From: a virus
Length of the DNA: 21,673 nt
Direction: 5' to 3' (one strand)
IMG/VR virus record: IMGVR_UViG_3300025941_000108
Coordinates: 1 to 21,673 of that record
The notes beneath the pieces were generated by a model that did no database searches, was not told the DNA's origin, and was given only the letters and a program-made list of their open reading frames with translations. A program made the translations under genes and the position numbers. How positions within the stretch are numbered: the first letter of the stretch is position 1; each line of letters opens with the position of its first letter. Shown here in pieces: positions 1 through 7,262 of this stretch.

Positions 1-69
1 CCCGTACAACGGGATCTCGCCATTAATAATACCGCGTCGCACGATCTCCTCGCGCGGCATGCCGGTCAA
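1..69 (-). CDS. 5' end of an unrecognised phage gene, cut by the window edge
   Basis: Only the first 23 codons are inside the window. Reading leftward they give a start like LTGMPREEIVRRG and stay open to the edge. Two starts are possible. A TTG at 69-67 overlaps the stop of the preceding 33-aa ORF as TTGA and has GGAGAG eight bases upstream. The ATG at 60-58 lacks a clear ribosome-binding site. I chose the TTG on spacing alone. As the next gene after the portal it probably belongs to the head or scaffold group, but there is too little sequence to name it. Confidence 0.4.
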   Translation of the reverse strand, partial: MTGMPREEIVRRGIINGEIPLYG

Positions 70-167
70 GGATTGAACTCTCCCGTCTGCGGGTTCTGGG
101 TCGCCATCGGCGCCCCCTCATCCCTGGCGCCGCCCAGCGGTTGCTGCAGCCAGTCGAGCACCGCCAT
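66..167 (-). CDS. Small 33-aa ORF downstream of the 137-aa gene
   Basis: A short open frame begins with ATG at 167-165, four bases after the stop of the preceding gene, and ends MATQNPQTGEFNP. The outer ATG has no good ribosome-binding site. An internal ATG at 107-105 has AGGGGG about six bases upstream, so a 13-residue product is also possible. The next gene starts in the -1 frame at an overlapping TTGA, so translational coupling, or less likely a frameshift fusion, could link the two. Function unknown. Confidence 0.3.
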   Translation of the reverse strand: MAVLDWLQQPLGGARDEGAPMATQNPQTGEFNP

Positions 168-171
168 CAGA

Positions 172-585
172 TCAGAACGGCACCCGGTAGCGCGCCATAA
201 AGTTCCCCGACCCCGATCCCCTACCCATCGGCATCGCGTACCCGCCCGACAGGTCGATCGGCAGTCCCGGTACGCTGTATTGCAGTTGCAGGTTTAGCGG
301 CTCGCTGGTTTTCCCGGCTCGTCCGCCCATCGAGTAGCCGCCGCCCGTCAACTCGAGCGGCCAGTCGGCCGGAGACGGCACAGGCATCAAGTTCAGCGGC
401 GTATTCGGCTGGTTAAGCCGTCCCGATGACCCTCCGGCAAGGTCAAACAAATTAGCCGGAGGAGCCCCTCGCGCACCAGGTTCCGTCCCCGCCAGATACC
501 GCCGCAGATAGTCACCTTGGTCTTCCGGCCGGTAGGCCGGCTGGCCCGCCAATAGTTGCTGCAACAAAGACAGCGCGTCAGCCAT
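172..585 (-). CDS. Hypothetical phage structural-region protein, 137 aa
   Basis: The product is a 137-residue Gly/Pro/Leu-rich protein. It has a short helical start (MADALSLLQQLLAGQ) followed by a low-complexity region that repeats Leu-Asn-Leu and Gly-Gly-Tyr phrases (PLNLMPVP, PLNLQLQYSVPG, LTGGGYSMGG, LSGGYAMPMG). No signal peptide, membrane segment or catalytic motif is visible. Its ATG shares one base with the portal stop codon (TGATG), so it is probably translated by coupling to the portal. Such proteins next to the portal are often minor virion or scaffold components, but this one I do not recognise. The Gly-rich beta-like repeats could form an extended surface or linker. Confidence 0.7.
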   Translation of the reverse strand: MADALSLLQQLLAGQPAYRPEDQGDYLRRYLAGTEPGARGAPPANLFDLAGGSSGRLNQPNTPLNLMPVPSPADWPLELTGGGYSMGGRAGKTSEPLNLQLQYSVPGLPIDLSGGYAMPMGRGSGSGNFMARYRVPF

Positions 586-3053
586 CAGGCGCTGCCGCCG
601 CCGTTCGGCTCCAGCGGTCGGATGCCCTGCCCGGCGGCATAGGCCCCGGCAGCGTATTTGAGCCGCACCTCCTGCAGCCGCACCTCGTTCTGTGCCTCCA
701 TCTGCGCCCGCGCGATCAAGATGTCGTTGGCACTTTTCTGCCGCTCCAGTTCCATCTCGTGGGCTAAGCGGCGCTCCTCCAGCATCAATTCGTGCTGCAG
801 TTTCTGCTGCGCCAGCCCCGCCTCCGCTTGGGCCTGCTGCTGCTGTAATTGGGCCTCCAATTGGGCCTTCTGTTGGCTCTGCTGAGCTTCGGCCTGGGCT
901 TTGAGCTGAAGGGCTTGGATGGCGGCCTGCGCTTTGATCATCGCCGGGTCAGGCTTTTGTGGGCCTCCCGGCGGCGGCGAACCCGGCGGCGGCGGCATGC
1001 TCGGGTCGCTGAAGAAGCTGGTCTTGAACCCGGCATTGGTCGTCAGCTCGTGCAGTGCCGCGTAAACATCCTTGGCGTAGACCAAGGGGCCGGTCACGCC
1101 GCCCTGCTGCTGCACGATCGTCCCCTGGATCTGGATCACCTGCATCAGGTGGGCGAGCACCTGATCGCGATTGCCGGTGCCGAGCCCGACACTGACCGTC
1201 ACCGGCATCTCGTCACGCCACTCGCGCGGGTCGACCGTTAGATAGCCGCCGGTGACCCGGATGATCCGCTCCTGCTGCTGGTTTTTGCGCACCAACTCCA
1301 TGACACCGCGCATCAATTTTTCGACGCCGTGCGCGAAGATCCGGGCAAACAATTCGATACGCTGACCGGCGGCCTGTTGCAGCATCGCGATCGAGCTGGC
1401 CGCCGTATTGTTCAGCGCGTCGGCGGTGATCATGCTGCCCTCGCGCGCCACGCCGGTGCGCAGTTCGGCCGTCGTGTCGAGGTACTGCACCAGCGGAAAC
1501 GTCTTGTCCGCGGTGTAGGGGATCATCATCGGCGAGATACCGCCGAGCCGCTTTGTCCTGACGATGCCGCCGGGGCGCAGGGTTAAGAGATCGTCGTAAG
1601 TGTTTTCGTTGACGCTGTCGTCGCCGACTTCGATACGCGGCCAGTTGGAGAGGTACGCATTATCGAGCATCTGCCGCATGATGACCGATTTGACGTACTG
1701 CAGATCCATCACCAGGTCCGCCAGGCTCATCCCGACCAACCGGTGGCTCATCGGGATCGGCGTGACGCTGACAAACGGCGCCTCGTCAACGCAGTCGATA
1801 CACGGCTCGCCATCGCGGGTCAGGATGACCCGACCGTTGCCGGCCGTCATCACCTTGTAGAGCTCGGTGGTCCGGCCAGCCTTGCCGTCGCGGCTGAGCT
1901 GGACGTAATTCTCTTCGATCCAGAGATGCTCGCCGGCGTCGGTGCGCTCGTATTGCGGCGTATCGTCGTCGAGCCGGTGGCGCTCTACCCGCTCCTGGTT
2001 CCAGTCCAGGCTCTCGTTGGCCGGGATATCCTCCAAAGAGGCCTCGTCGTAGCCCTGCTGGATCAAATCGCTGCGGGTCCAGCGGCGGCGGTGGCACAGG
2101 TAGGGAATATCGTCGCGCTTTGCCCGCCGACTGAACAGGATCTCTTCCGGCGGCACGTTTTCGATAACCGCCCGGCCGTGTTCGCGAGTAATCCTGAGAG
2201 TAACATCGATCAGCTCGACCGGAGGAGGCGATGGCGGCGACATTGACAGCGGAACAGCGCCTGGAGGCGGCGGAAGGGGCATTCCACGCGGCGGCGATGA
2301 TGCTGCTGAACCTGGAAAGCGTGCCGCAGAAATGGCGGAACCGTTTATACCCGGCGCAGTTGGAGTTAGCCCATAATTCGCTAACGGCGGCACGGGAGGC
2401 CCTAGAGGCGGCATGGGAGGAAGTAGAGGCGGAGGAGGCGGCACCTGCGGCCGATCCATGTTGAACTCGTCAGCGTCCTGGGCGTAACGCCGGATTTTCA
2501 CCACCTCGACATCCGCGTCCTGGCCCAACAGCGCGTCGTATTGCTCCTGGGTCAGCCCGGTATAAGTCTTGCTTTCGACAGTTTTCTGGGTGTTCCACCA
2601 ATACTTTACCCAGCCTACCTTTTCCAGGAGCGCATCGAACAGCCAGTCATGGAGGATCATAAAGCCGGGGTTGTCGCGGTGAAAAATATGATTGAGGTAC
2701 TCGCTTGCCTGGGCGGCGCGCGCCTCCAGCCCCGGCCGCGGCGGATCGACGATGCAAATCTGATCCGAGGCGGTAAAAATCCGCAAGAGTGCCGGCAAGG
2801 CCCACTCGACAGCCTCCAGGACCGTCTTGAAGACAAGCTGACTGCGGCCCTCGACCTCGTTGCCTAAGGGCTCTCCGGCAAAGTATTTCTGCGCCTGCAG
2901 CCGCTCCTGCGCTAGGCTCCCGCCATCCTGCCCGAGCGCCGCTTGCAATTCCTGCTGGACGACCTGTTTTACTTCGTCTTCGTCCAGCCCGTCAGGCAGG
3001 TCGAGCCCTTGCGCGACGGGCTGCTGGTAGTCGGTGCCGAAATTGCCGATCAT
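585..3053 (-). CDS. Portal protein (head-tail connector) with proline-rich insert
   Basis: The 822-residue product fits large podovirus-type portal proteins, which form the dodecameric ring at the capsid vertex through which DNA enters. The N-terminal part (about 30-190) has the acidic helical start and the EWALPALLRIF and DPPRPG-like stretches, and the core resumes with ENVPPEEILFSRRAK. The last about 125 residues are a Gln/Ala/Glu-rich coiled coil. Residues about 203-278 are an almost pure Pro/Ser/Ala/Gly insert that interrupts the conserved core. Its codons end in A or T about half the time by hand count, unlike the flanks. The same stretch holds a convincing ORF on the other strand (2231-2464). 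I chose ATG 3053, which has AAGAAGG seven bases upstream and overlaps the previous stop (TGATG); a TTG lies one codon earlier. Confidence 0.88.
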   Translation of the reverse strand: MIGNFGTDYQQPVAQGLDLPDGLDEDEVKQVVQQELQAALGQDGGSLAQERLQAQKYFAGEPLGNEVEGRSQLVFKTVLEAVEWALPALLRIFTASDQICIVDPPRPGLEARAAQASEYLNHIFHRDNPGFMILHDWLFDALLEKVGWVKYWWNTQKTVESKTYTGLTQEQYDALLGQDADVEVVKIRRYAQDADEFNMDRPQVPPPPPLLPPMPPLGPPVPPLANYGLTPTAPGINGSAISAARFPGSAASSPPRGMPLPPPPGAVPLSMSPPSPPPVELIDVTLRITREHGRAVIENVPPEEILFSRRAKRDDIPYLCHRRRWTRSDLIQQGYDEASLEDIPANESLDWNQERVERHRLDDDTPQYERTDAGEHLWIEENYVQLSRDGKAGRTTELYKVMTAGNGRVILTRDGEPCIDCVDEAPFVSVTPIPMSHRLVGMSLADLVMDLQYVKSVIMRQMLDNAYLSNWPRIEVGDDSVNENTYDDLLTLRPGGIVRTKRLGGISPMMIPYTADKTFPLVQYLDTTAELRTGVAREGSMITADALNNTAASSIAMLQQAAGQRIELFARIFAHGVEKLMRGVMELVRKNQQQERIIRVTGGYLTVDPREWRDEMPVTVSVGLGTGNRDQVLAHLMQVIQIQGTIVQQQGGVTGPLVYAKDVYAALHELTTNAGFKTSFFSDPSMPPPPGSPPPGGPQKPDPAMIKAQAAIQALQLKAQAEAQQSQQKAQLEAQLQQQQAQAEAGLAQQKLQHELMLEERRLAHEMELERQKSANDILIARAQMEAQNEVRLQEVRLKYAAGAYAAGQGIRPLEPNGGGSA
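2231..2464 (+). CDS. Candidate antisense gene nested in the portal gene, 77 aa
   Basis: This plus-strand ORF lies wholly inside the minus-strand portal gene. It starts at an ATG preceded by GGAGGAGG at near-ideal spacing. The product (start MAATLTAEQRLEAAEG, end EEVEAEEAAPAADPC) is a balanced, mostly helical sequence with Trp, Tyr, Phe and charged residues, and looks like a real protein rather than a shadow. By hand count about 23 of its 77 codons end in A/T, against about half of the portal codons over the same stretch, where the portal reads as proline-rich low complexity. The borders of ORF and portal insert agree within about 20 bases. I infer overprinting: a small gene inserted antisense while the portal frame stayed open. 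No family is recognised. A chance ORF opposite a GC-rich low-complexity segment is the alternative. Confidence 0.45.
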   Translation: MAATLTAEQRLEAAEGAFHAAAMMLLNLESVPQKWRNRLYPAQLELAHNSLTAAREALEAAWEEVEAEEAAPAADPC

Positions 3054-3181
3054 CAACGAGCCTTCTTGCCCGGCTTCCGCTTGGTTGCCGTCACTTCGGC
3101 CAAATCGTACTTTTTAGCCAGCGCAACCAAACCCTTCTCCAATGCCGTCTTAGGCGGGTGGCCTTTTGGCTTCGCTTTCAT
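3053..3181 (-). CDS. Small basic protein, 42 aa (paralogue of the preceding gene)
   Basis: This very basic peptide begins MKAKPKGHPPKTALEKG and ends TKRKPGKKAR. Its start overlaps the stop of the preceding 52-aa gene (ATGA) and its stop overlaps the portal start (TGATG), so it sits in a fully coupled chain. The stretch ALAKKYDLAEVTATKRKPGKKA matches AFAKKLGI...KRKPGKKA of its neighbour, and the DNA for the KRKPGKK tail is nearly identical, which suggests an internal tandem duplication. The Lys/Arg tail may bind DNA or the acidic portal-terminase assembly; that is a guess. Confidence 0.6.
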   Translation of the reverse strand: MKAKPKGHPPKTALEKGLVALAKKYDLAEVTATKRKPGKKAR

Positions 3182-3213
3182 CGGGTTGTCGCCTTCTTGC
3201 CAGGCTTCCGTTT
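3060..3213 (-). repeat. Pair of 23-bp repeats encoding the KRKPGKK tail
   Basis: Positions 3060-3082 and 3191-3213 match at 21 of 23 bases and lie 131 bases apart, at the 3' ends of the two consecutive small genes. Both encode the same basic heptad in frame. This supports tandem duplication rather than convergence. Confidence 0.7.
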
Positions 3214-3336
3214 GGCGGCGTCGGCCTTGTTAAACTCACGCGCGACGGATTGTGGGATACCGAGCTTTTTAGCAAATGCCGGGTTATGCGCCGCCGCCGC
3301 CATCGTGCGGCGCTGGGCCGGCGATTTTGACGGCAC
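3178..3336 (-). CDS. Small phage protein with SxAQRRxMAAAAH motif, 52 aa
   Basis: The product contains SPAQRRTMAAAAH, then LGIPQSVAREFNKAD, then a basic KRKPGKK tail. The first two blocks follow a pattern I know from many small phage proteins of unknown function encoded among head genes (SxAQxRxMxAAAH ... LGIPxxVxxEFxxAD). I chose the GTG at 3336, which overlaps the preceding stop as TAGTG; an ATG at 3303 would give a 41-residue form without the AQRR part, so the longer form is favoured. It overlaps the following 42-aa gene by four bases and shares the duplicated basic tail with it. Confidence 0.65.
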   Translation of the reverse strand: MPSKSPAQRRTMAAAAHNPAFAKKLGIPQSVAREFNKADAAKRKPGKKATTR

Positions 3337-3563
3337 TATGACACCACCCGCCGCCCGGTGCCGCGCCCGTACAATTGGTTCTTCTCCTTGCGGGCTGCGG
3401 CGTGATCCGGCGATGGCCCGAGCAATTCTTCAAGGCTCTCCTCGTGACCGTGAACGAGGCCCGCCAGCTCGGTGCAGCGCTCGCGCAGATTGTCGACGAG
3501 CACCTCCAGACGCGCCACGCGCTCCTGCAGCTCAGTGAACATCACACTGTCACTCTGTGTCAT
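3336..3563 (-). CDS. Coiled-coil protein between terL and portal, 75 aa
   Basis: Residues about 8-50 form a heptad-like amphipathic helix (LQERVARLEVLVDNLRERC then LAGLVHGHEESLEELLG), followed by a basic tail ending GRGTGRRVVS. The ATG at 3563 has AGGA about six bases upstream and lies 15 bases after the terL stop. Small coiled-coil proteins are common next to terminase and portal genes. It could be an assembly or scaffold helper, or a holin-adjacent protein, but no membrane segment is visible, which argues against a holin. Function unknown. Confidence 0.7.
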   Translation of the reverse strand: MTQSDSVMFTELQERVARLEVLVDNLRERCTELAGLVHGHEESLEELLGPSPDHAAARKEKNQLYGRGTGRRVVS

Positions 3564-3578
3564 TGATTTTCCTGTGTT

Positions 3579-4895
3579 TTATACGATACCAAGTTGCGGA
3601 TAGCGGATCGCCTTCGGCCGCCCGGCCGGGGTCTCGTACGCCACCGCCATGAGCCCCGCAGCGTCGGCCGAATGAGACGCCCAATCATGCTCGGGTCCCA
3701 GTCCAACGTCCCGCACGTCTTCGCTGCGGCGTTCGTGATACCAACCCAAAGCATCGCGCCCCGCCTCGGTCGTGTCGGCATTAAACCAGAGGCTCGGAAA
3801 CAACCGCCGCAGCGCTTCGATACGCGCCCGCGCTGCGCCGCGACCCTGGTTGGGGATCACCTCCACATTGAACCCGGCCGCCCGAAAAGCACTCTCAAAC
3901 GACACGTCATAGACCCGGTCATGGGTCGCGCCGTCATGGGGGAGAAAAATCTGCGCCTTGCCCCAACCGCGCTCGCGCAGCCAATCGACATGCACGCCAA
4001 GGCTCTGCCCGACCGCCTCGTAGTAATCGAGCACCCGCACCTCGCGACCGACAAACTGGCAAACCCACATCGCGAACGCATCGCTGCGGGCGCCCGTGCC
4101 GCCCAAATCGCAATACGCCCGCACCGCCAGCAGCGGGTCCTTTGTGACCCGGCCGATGCGGCCCTCTTGGCTCGCATCCGACAGAAATTTAGCGTAGTAG
4201 GCGCCGGCGTGGGCGATTGCATACTCGCCCTCCCAGATGTGCGGGTACTGCTCCGGCCGCTTCGCCTCGTCCTCGCGGCGGATCTGATCGAGGGTCGACG
4301 GGAACCAGGCGTTGTCGCGCCAGTTCAGTTCGACAATCTTGCTGTTTTCCGGCGGGTTGACGCGAAATCGCTGGTTGGTGGCGCTGGCGCGCCGCTCGGG
4401 GTTCCAGGTCACCCAGATTTCCGCATTCTCCTCGCGGACCGTGGGTATCGCCTTCTGCCACGCCATCTCCGATACCGGCTCGGCCTCGTCGACCCACAGA
4501 AGGCGTATCCTGGCGGTCGATTTGACGCTCTCGATGTTTCTTCTAAGGCCGACAAAAGAGAAATCGATCCGCCCGTCGCGGGTCCGAATGAATTTCTCGC
4601 CGATCTCGTAGTTAGCGGCCAGCCACGGCTCGGTCTCGATCGCCTGCTTGACCTCCGCCATGCTGCTTTCGTCGAGGCTGTTCTGGAACTCGCGGCCGCA
4701 GACAATAACCCCGCTTTCCTTCGCCAGGGCGCAGCGCAACCCGTGCACCGCCGCCATCTTGGCAAAGGATCTGCTCTTTGCGCTACCGCGACCGCCGTAT
4801 GCCCCACGATACAACGCCTCGCCACTGAACACCGGGATCAGTTTCTCCGGCAGTTCGATCCGCCCCGCGGTCATATTACGCTCACGGACAGACAT
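3579..4895 (-). CDS. terL: Terminase large subunit (packaging ATPase-nuclease)
   Basis: This 438-residue protein pumps DNA into the procapsid and cuts it. The N-terminal ATPase shows a P-loop GGRGSAKS (34-41), Walker B with catalytic Glu LLWVDEAE (132-139) and a WVTWNPE coupling-type motif (161-167). The C-terminal RNase H-like nuclease has Asp in YCDLGGTG (about 263), a following acidic strand (VLDYY, about 288-292) and HDWASHSADA near 403-412. The P-loop style and length fit the PBSX/Terminase_3 group. ATG 4895 overlaps the preceding gene by 14 bases; an internal ATG at codon 8 is an alternative start. Three exported-type genes separate it from terS, which is an unusual arrangement. Confidence 0.95.
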   Translation of the reverse strand: MSVRERNMTAGRIELPEKLIPVFSGEALYRGAYGGRGSAKSRSFAKMAAVHGLRCALAKESGVIVCGREFQNSLDESSMAEVKQAIETEPWLAANYEIGEKFIRTRDGRIDFSFVGLRRNIESVKSTARIRLLWVDEAEPVSEMAWQKAIPTVREENAEIWVTWNPERRASATNQRFRVNPPENSKIVELNWRDNAWFPSTLDQIRREDEAKRPEQYPHIWEGEYAIAHAGAYYAKFLSDASQEGRIGRVTKDPLLAVRAYCDLGGTGARSDAFAMWVCQFVGREVRVLDYYEAVGQSLGVHVDWLRERGWGKAQIFLPHDGATHDRVYDVSFESAFRAAGFNVEVIPNQGRGAARARIEALRRLFPSLWFNADTTEAGRDALGWYHERRSEDVRDVGLGPEHDWASHSADAAGLMAVAYETPAGRPKAIRYPQLGIV

Positions 4896-5709
4896 TCACC
4901 ACGCCGGCGTTATTCCACAGCGTGCCGGGCGCCGCCCCGGAACAAGACCCCAGCATTACCGGCAGGACAATCCCGGCCGCCTTCACCGTGCCATCGCGCG
5001 ACACCGCGAAATACTCCGGCGATCCCGGTGTCCCCACCCAAATCGCCCGGTCGTTCGGCGCCGTCCCGATCGCCGCCGCCTTGATGCACAGCCCGCAGTG
5101 CAACCGCGCCGCCGAACCGGCCGCCTCGCCAAAATAAATGCCTCCCGTCACGTTCTGCGTGCCGGCCGGCATCAAGTGCATGATGTATTTCGATGTCGTC
5201 GTGTCGTGGTTGGGCTGATCCAACGCTGCAAAGTTCTCCAGTGACATCTCGGCCGCCAGCGCGTACCCGTCCGACCCAGCGTCCACCCGGCCGCTGGAAA
5301 ATAACCCCCAGGCCCGACCCTGCATGTTCGGCGTCATGACCCTGCCCCGCGTGTCCAACCCTACCATGTCAAGGTTCCGCGCCCCGGACGAGGGATCGCG
5401 CGTGTATGTCTGGATCAACAGCCCAGCCCGCTCATACCCCGGCCCCGTCGTCGTCGTCGTCTCCGCACCACCCTGGATGTTTAGGATAAACCGATTGCCG
5501 CCAGCCCCTGTCGGGTCTTCCAGATTGGCATTGTACCCGCTGTAACTACTGCCCCAGGCGCCCGGATCCGGCAGGATAGAGCCCGGCGGTATCGACTTGA
5601 TGCCCGACACTACCGGGTTCGTCACATTCGACATATTCTGGTACATGTCAGCCACAGCGATAGTGCTGACCAGCGCCAGCACCGTCGCAGCAGGAAAAAC
5701 CCGGCGCAT
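4882..5709 (-). CDS. Exported hypothetical protein, 275 aa
   Basis: The N-terminus is a typical signal peptide: MRRVFP, then a hydrophobic stretch ATVLALVSTIAVA with a likely cleavage after AVA. The mature part is Gly/Thr/Asn-rich and beta-like (GGNRFILNIQGGAETTTTTGPGYERAG, DMVGLDTRGRVMTPNMQGR) and resembles tail-fibre or receptor-binding segments. Four cysteines lie near the C-terminus, two of them in HCGLC. The start is the ATG at 5709, overlapping the previous stop (TGATG). The phrase VGTPGSPEYFAVSRDGTVKAAG resembles the repeated ends of phage tail proteins. A signal peptide on a gene between terS and terL is odd. It may be a secreted moron or an outer-surface protein. No family is firmly recognised. 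Confidence 0.75.
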   Translation of the reverse strand: MRRVFPAATVLALVSTIAVADMYQNMSNVTNPVVSGIKSIPPGSILPDPGAWGSSYSGYNANLEDPTGAGGNRFILNIQGGAETTTTTGPGYERAGLLIQTYTRDPSSGARNLDMVGLDTRGRVMTPNMQGRAWGLFSSGRVDAGSDGYALAAEMSLENFAALDQPNHDTTTSKYIMHLMPAGTQNVTGGIYFGEAAGSAARLHCGLCIKAAAIGTAPNDRAIWVGTPGSPEYFAVSRDGTVKAAGIVLPVMLGSCSGAAPGTLWNNAGVVNVCP

Positions 5710-6611
5710 CAAAACCCCCAGTACTGGCGCTGATTGCTGGTGAGTGCCGCGCGCTCAGCCGGGGTCAGTGCGTAATTGTCCCAGATGATCAACTCAGCCT
5801 CGCGGATACTCCCCACACTCGGCCCGATATTGCCGTAAACCCCCGCCGCCGCGCTGCCAGTCAATGTCCCCGTCGTCGCCGTCCCGTCGAGAAAAGCATA
5901 GCTCGACGCACCGTTCAGCGTGCCCTGAAAGGCGTGCCATGCCGCATCCGCCGCCGCCACCGCCAGGCTGCCACCCCCGCCAGTCGCAGCGTCCCAGACC
6001 CACGTGTTCGCCGCGCCGCCGGTATACAGCCGGTTGACATCGCCATTCAGCAACGCAATCCGCCCCACACCCGTCGTCCCGGCGTTGCGGTTCGCCACCG
6101 CCGACAGAGACTGCACACCCGTCGCCGGCGTCACGCTGGCCGACTGCAACGTCATGCCGCTGTTACTAAGCTGCAGGCACGGCTGGCCGCCGAGGCAATT
6201 CGCCACAAAATCCGGCTGCCCAGGCCCAAAGCCCTGCGCAATGTGGCGCGCGTTGCCGCTCTGATCATACCAGGTGTCCATCGTGCAGGTGGTGGCACTG
6301 CAGAACGCACTCGCCGCCGCCACATCCAACGGCGCCCCGGTAAAGCCGGTGAAGCCCAGAAAATTGATGTTCTGGGTGGCGTTGTCGCTGGCCCGCCGCA
6401 ATTTGATGCCGGGGCCAGCGTAGCCGCTCTTCAGCTTGCGAAAACTGTACGCACCCGCCGGGCTCGCAAAAGACCCACCGCCATCCAACGGCGCAATCGC
6501 CCCCGCCAGCCGGTGCCCAGCACGCAGCACGTTTGGCCCGGCGTGCATCCGCGCCACCACCGGCGATGCCGCCAGCAGCAGCACCGCCGCAGTTAGGCCA
6601 GCAACCCTCAT
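5709..6611 (-). CDS. Exported AbfB/LamG-like beta-sandwich protein, 300 aa
   Basis: After a signal peptide (MRVAGLTAAVLLLAASPVVA, likely cut near residue 20) the protein resembles the arabinofuranosidase-B/concanavalin-like fold found in GH54 enzymes and many phage tail proteins. Visible hallmarks are AYSFRKLKSGYAGPGIKLRR (54-73), DTWYDQSGNARH (112-123), a paired Cys segment FCSATTC (103-109), and a lectin-like end IIWDNYALTPAERAAL with QRQYWGF. The role is likely carbohydrate binding or cleavage at the host surface. Enzyme activity cannot be claimed, because only the lectin-like features are clear. The ATG overlaps the preceding stop (ATGA) and the stop overlaps the next start. Confidence 0.8.
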   Translation of the reverse strand: MRVAGLTAAVLLLAASPVVARMHAGPNVLRAGHRLAGAIAPLDGGGSFASPAGAYSFRKLKSGYAGPGIKLRRASDNATQNINFLGFTGFTGAPLDVAAASAFCSATTCTMDTWYDQSGNARHIAQGFGPGQPDFVANCLGGQPCLQLSNSGMTLQSASVTPATGVQSLSAVANRNAGTTGVGRIALLNGDVNRLYTGGAANTWVWDAATGGGGSLAVAAADAAWHAFQGTLNGASSYAFLDGTATTGTLTGSAAAGVYGNIGPSVGSIREAELIIWDNYALTPAERAALTSNQRQYWGF

Positions 6612-6979
6612 AACCCGTCGCCCGGCGTTATATAAAGCGTCGCCGCCGTGCCGCCGGTGATCCCCGCAATGTACTGCTGCGCACAGCCCAACACTTCAAC
6701 CGTGCCCGGCGCAATCGGCAGGCTCGCGGTCGTCGCGACAGCCGTGACATCGCCGCAAACGATGAACACCGCCACCGTGCCGCTATTATAAAGACGCATA
6801 GCCTTGCTGTTCGGCCCCGTCTGCACCTGCACCCGCGAGGTCGTCCCGGTCGCCGCCAGGCTCACCGTCGCACCCCCCGCCAGAAAAGGAACCTGCGCGC
6901 GTGCGCACATATATATAGATGACAAGATTAAAACGAGCGCGGCGGGCGCTAGAACACGCAAAGGTTGTGGCGATCTCAT
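6608..6979 (-). CDS. Small exported beta-rich phage protein, 123 aa
   Basis: I start it at the ATG of MRSPQPLRVLAPAAL (6979-6977), which has GAGG six bases upstream. The longer open frame to 7096 runs through the 22-bp tandem repeats and is unlikely to be translated. A signal peptide (VLAPAALVLILSSIYMCARA) precedes a compact beta domain with RLYNSGTVAVFIVCGDV, PIAPGTVEVL and TAATLYITPGDGL. That pattern matches small phage proteins often found beside tail-fibre genes, but the family has no assigned function known to me. It is first in a chain of three exported-type genes coupled by overlapping stop-start codons. Confidence 0.75.
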   Translation of the reverse strand: MRSPQPLRVLAPAALVLILSSIYMCARAQVPFLAGGATVSLAATGTTSRVQVQTGPNSKAMRLYNSGTVAVFIVCGDVTAVATTASLPIAPGTVEVLGCAQQYIAGITGGTAATLYITPGDGL

Positions 6980-7016
6980 GCCGGGCCTCAAAAAAATATT
7001 CGGGAGGGTGCGGCTG

Positions 7017-7074
7017 ACACGGATGCGGTGCGCCCCCAACACGGATGCGGTGCGCCCCCAACACGGATGCGGTG
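7017..7074. repeat. 22-bp tandem repeat, about 2.6 copies
   Basis: The unit begins ACACGGATGCGG and ends GCGCCCCCA. Copies run 7017-7038, 7039-7060 and 7061-7074 (partial), with no mismatch seen. The unit is not a multiple of three, which argues against coding. It ends about 37 bases upstream of the start codon of the 123-aa gene. Confidence 0.85.
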
Positions 7075-7076
7075 TG

Positions 7077-7262
7077 ACCAGACGGCTACAGCGCATGAAG
7101 CGAGAGACGAGATGGGGCCGTCAGCCAGCCGGATGGAACCATCGTCTTCGGGGGTGGCCCGGGGGGCCTAGCCCAGGTGAGCCGCGCTGGCTGCTGATTG
7201 TCCGGGAGGCAGGCTCCTAACCAGACCAGACGGCGACAGCGCATGAAGCGAGAGACGAGATG
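7077..7262. repeat. 38-bp direct repeat pair, 148 bp apart
   Basis: Copies at 7077-7114 and 7225-7262 match at 37 of 38 bases (ACCAGACGGC start, GAGACGAGATG end). Each ends in a GAGAC element; the second runs straight into GTCTCG, forming a small dyad. Confidence 0.85.

Noticed and set aside
3594-5084. Long plus-strand open frame (496 codons) opposite the large terminase
   Set aside because: The minus strand carries clear terminase motifs over the same span; the plus product is Arg/Pro/His-rich without any recognisable motif.
5934-6596. Plus-strand frame of 220 codons opposite the AbfB-like gene
   Set aside because: Arg/His-rich shadow; the minus strand has a signal peptide and family motifs.
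6980-7096. Extended start of the 123-aa exported protein
   Set aside because: The extra 39 codons cross the 22-bp repeats and would bury the signal peptide; ATG 6979 has a ribosome-binding site.
7017-7262. CRISPR-like array
   Set aside because: The 22-bp repeats are directly adjacent without spacers, and there are only two copies of the 38-bp repeat; no cas genes (the DUF2800 protein is Cas4-like but a phage replication protein).
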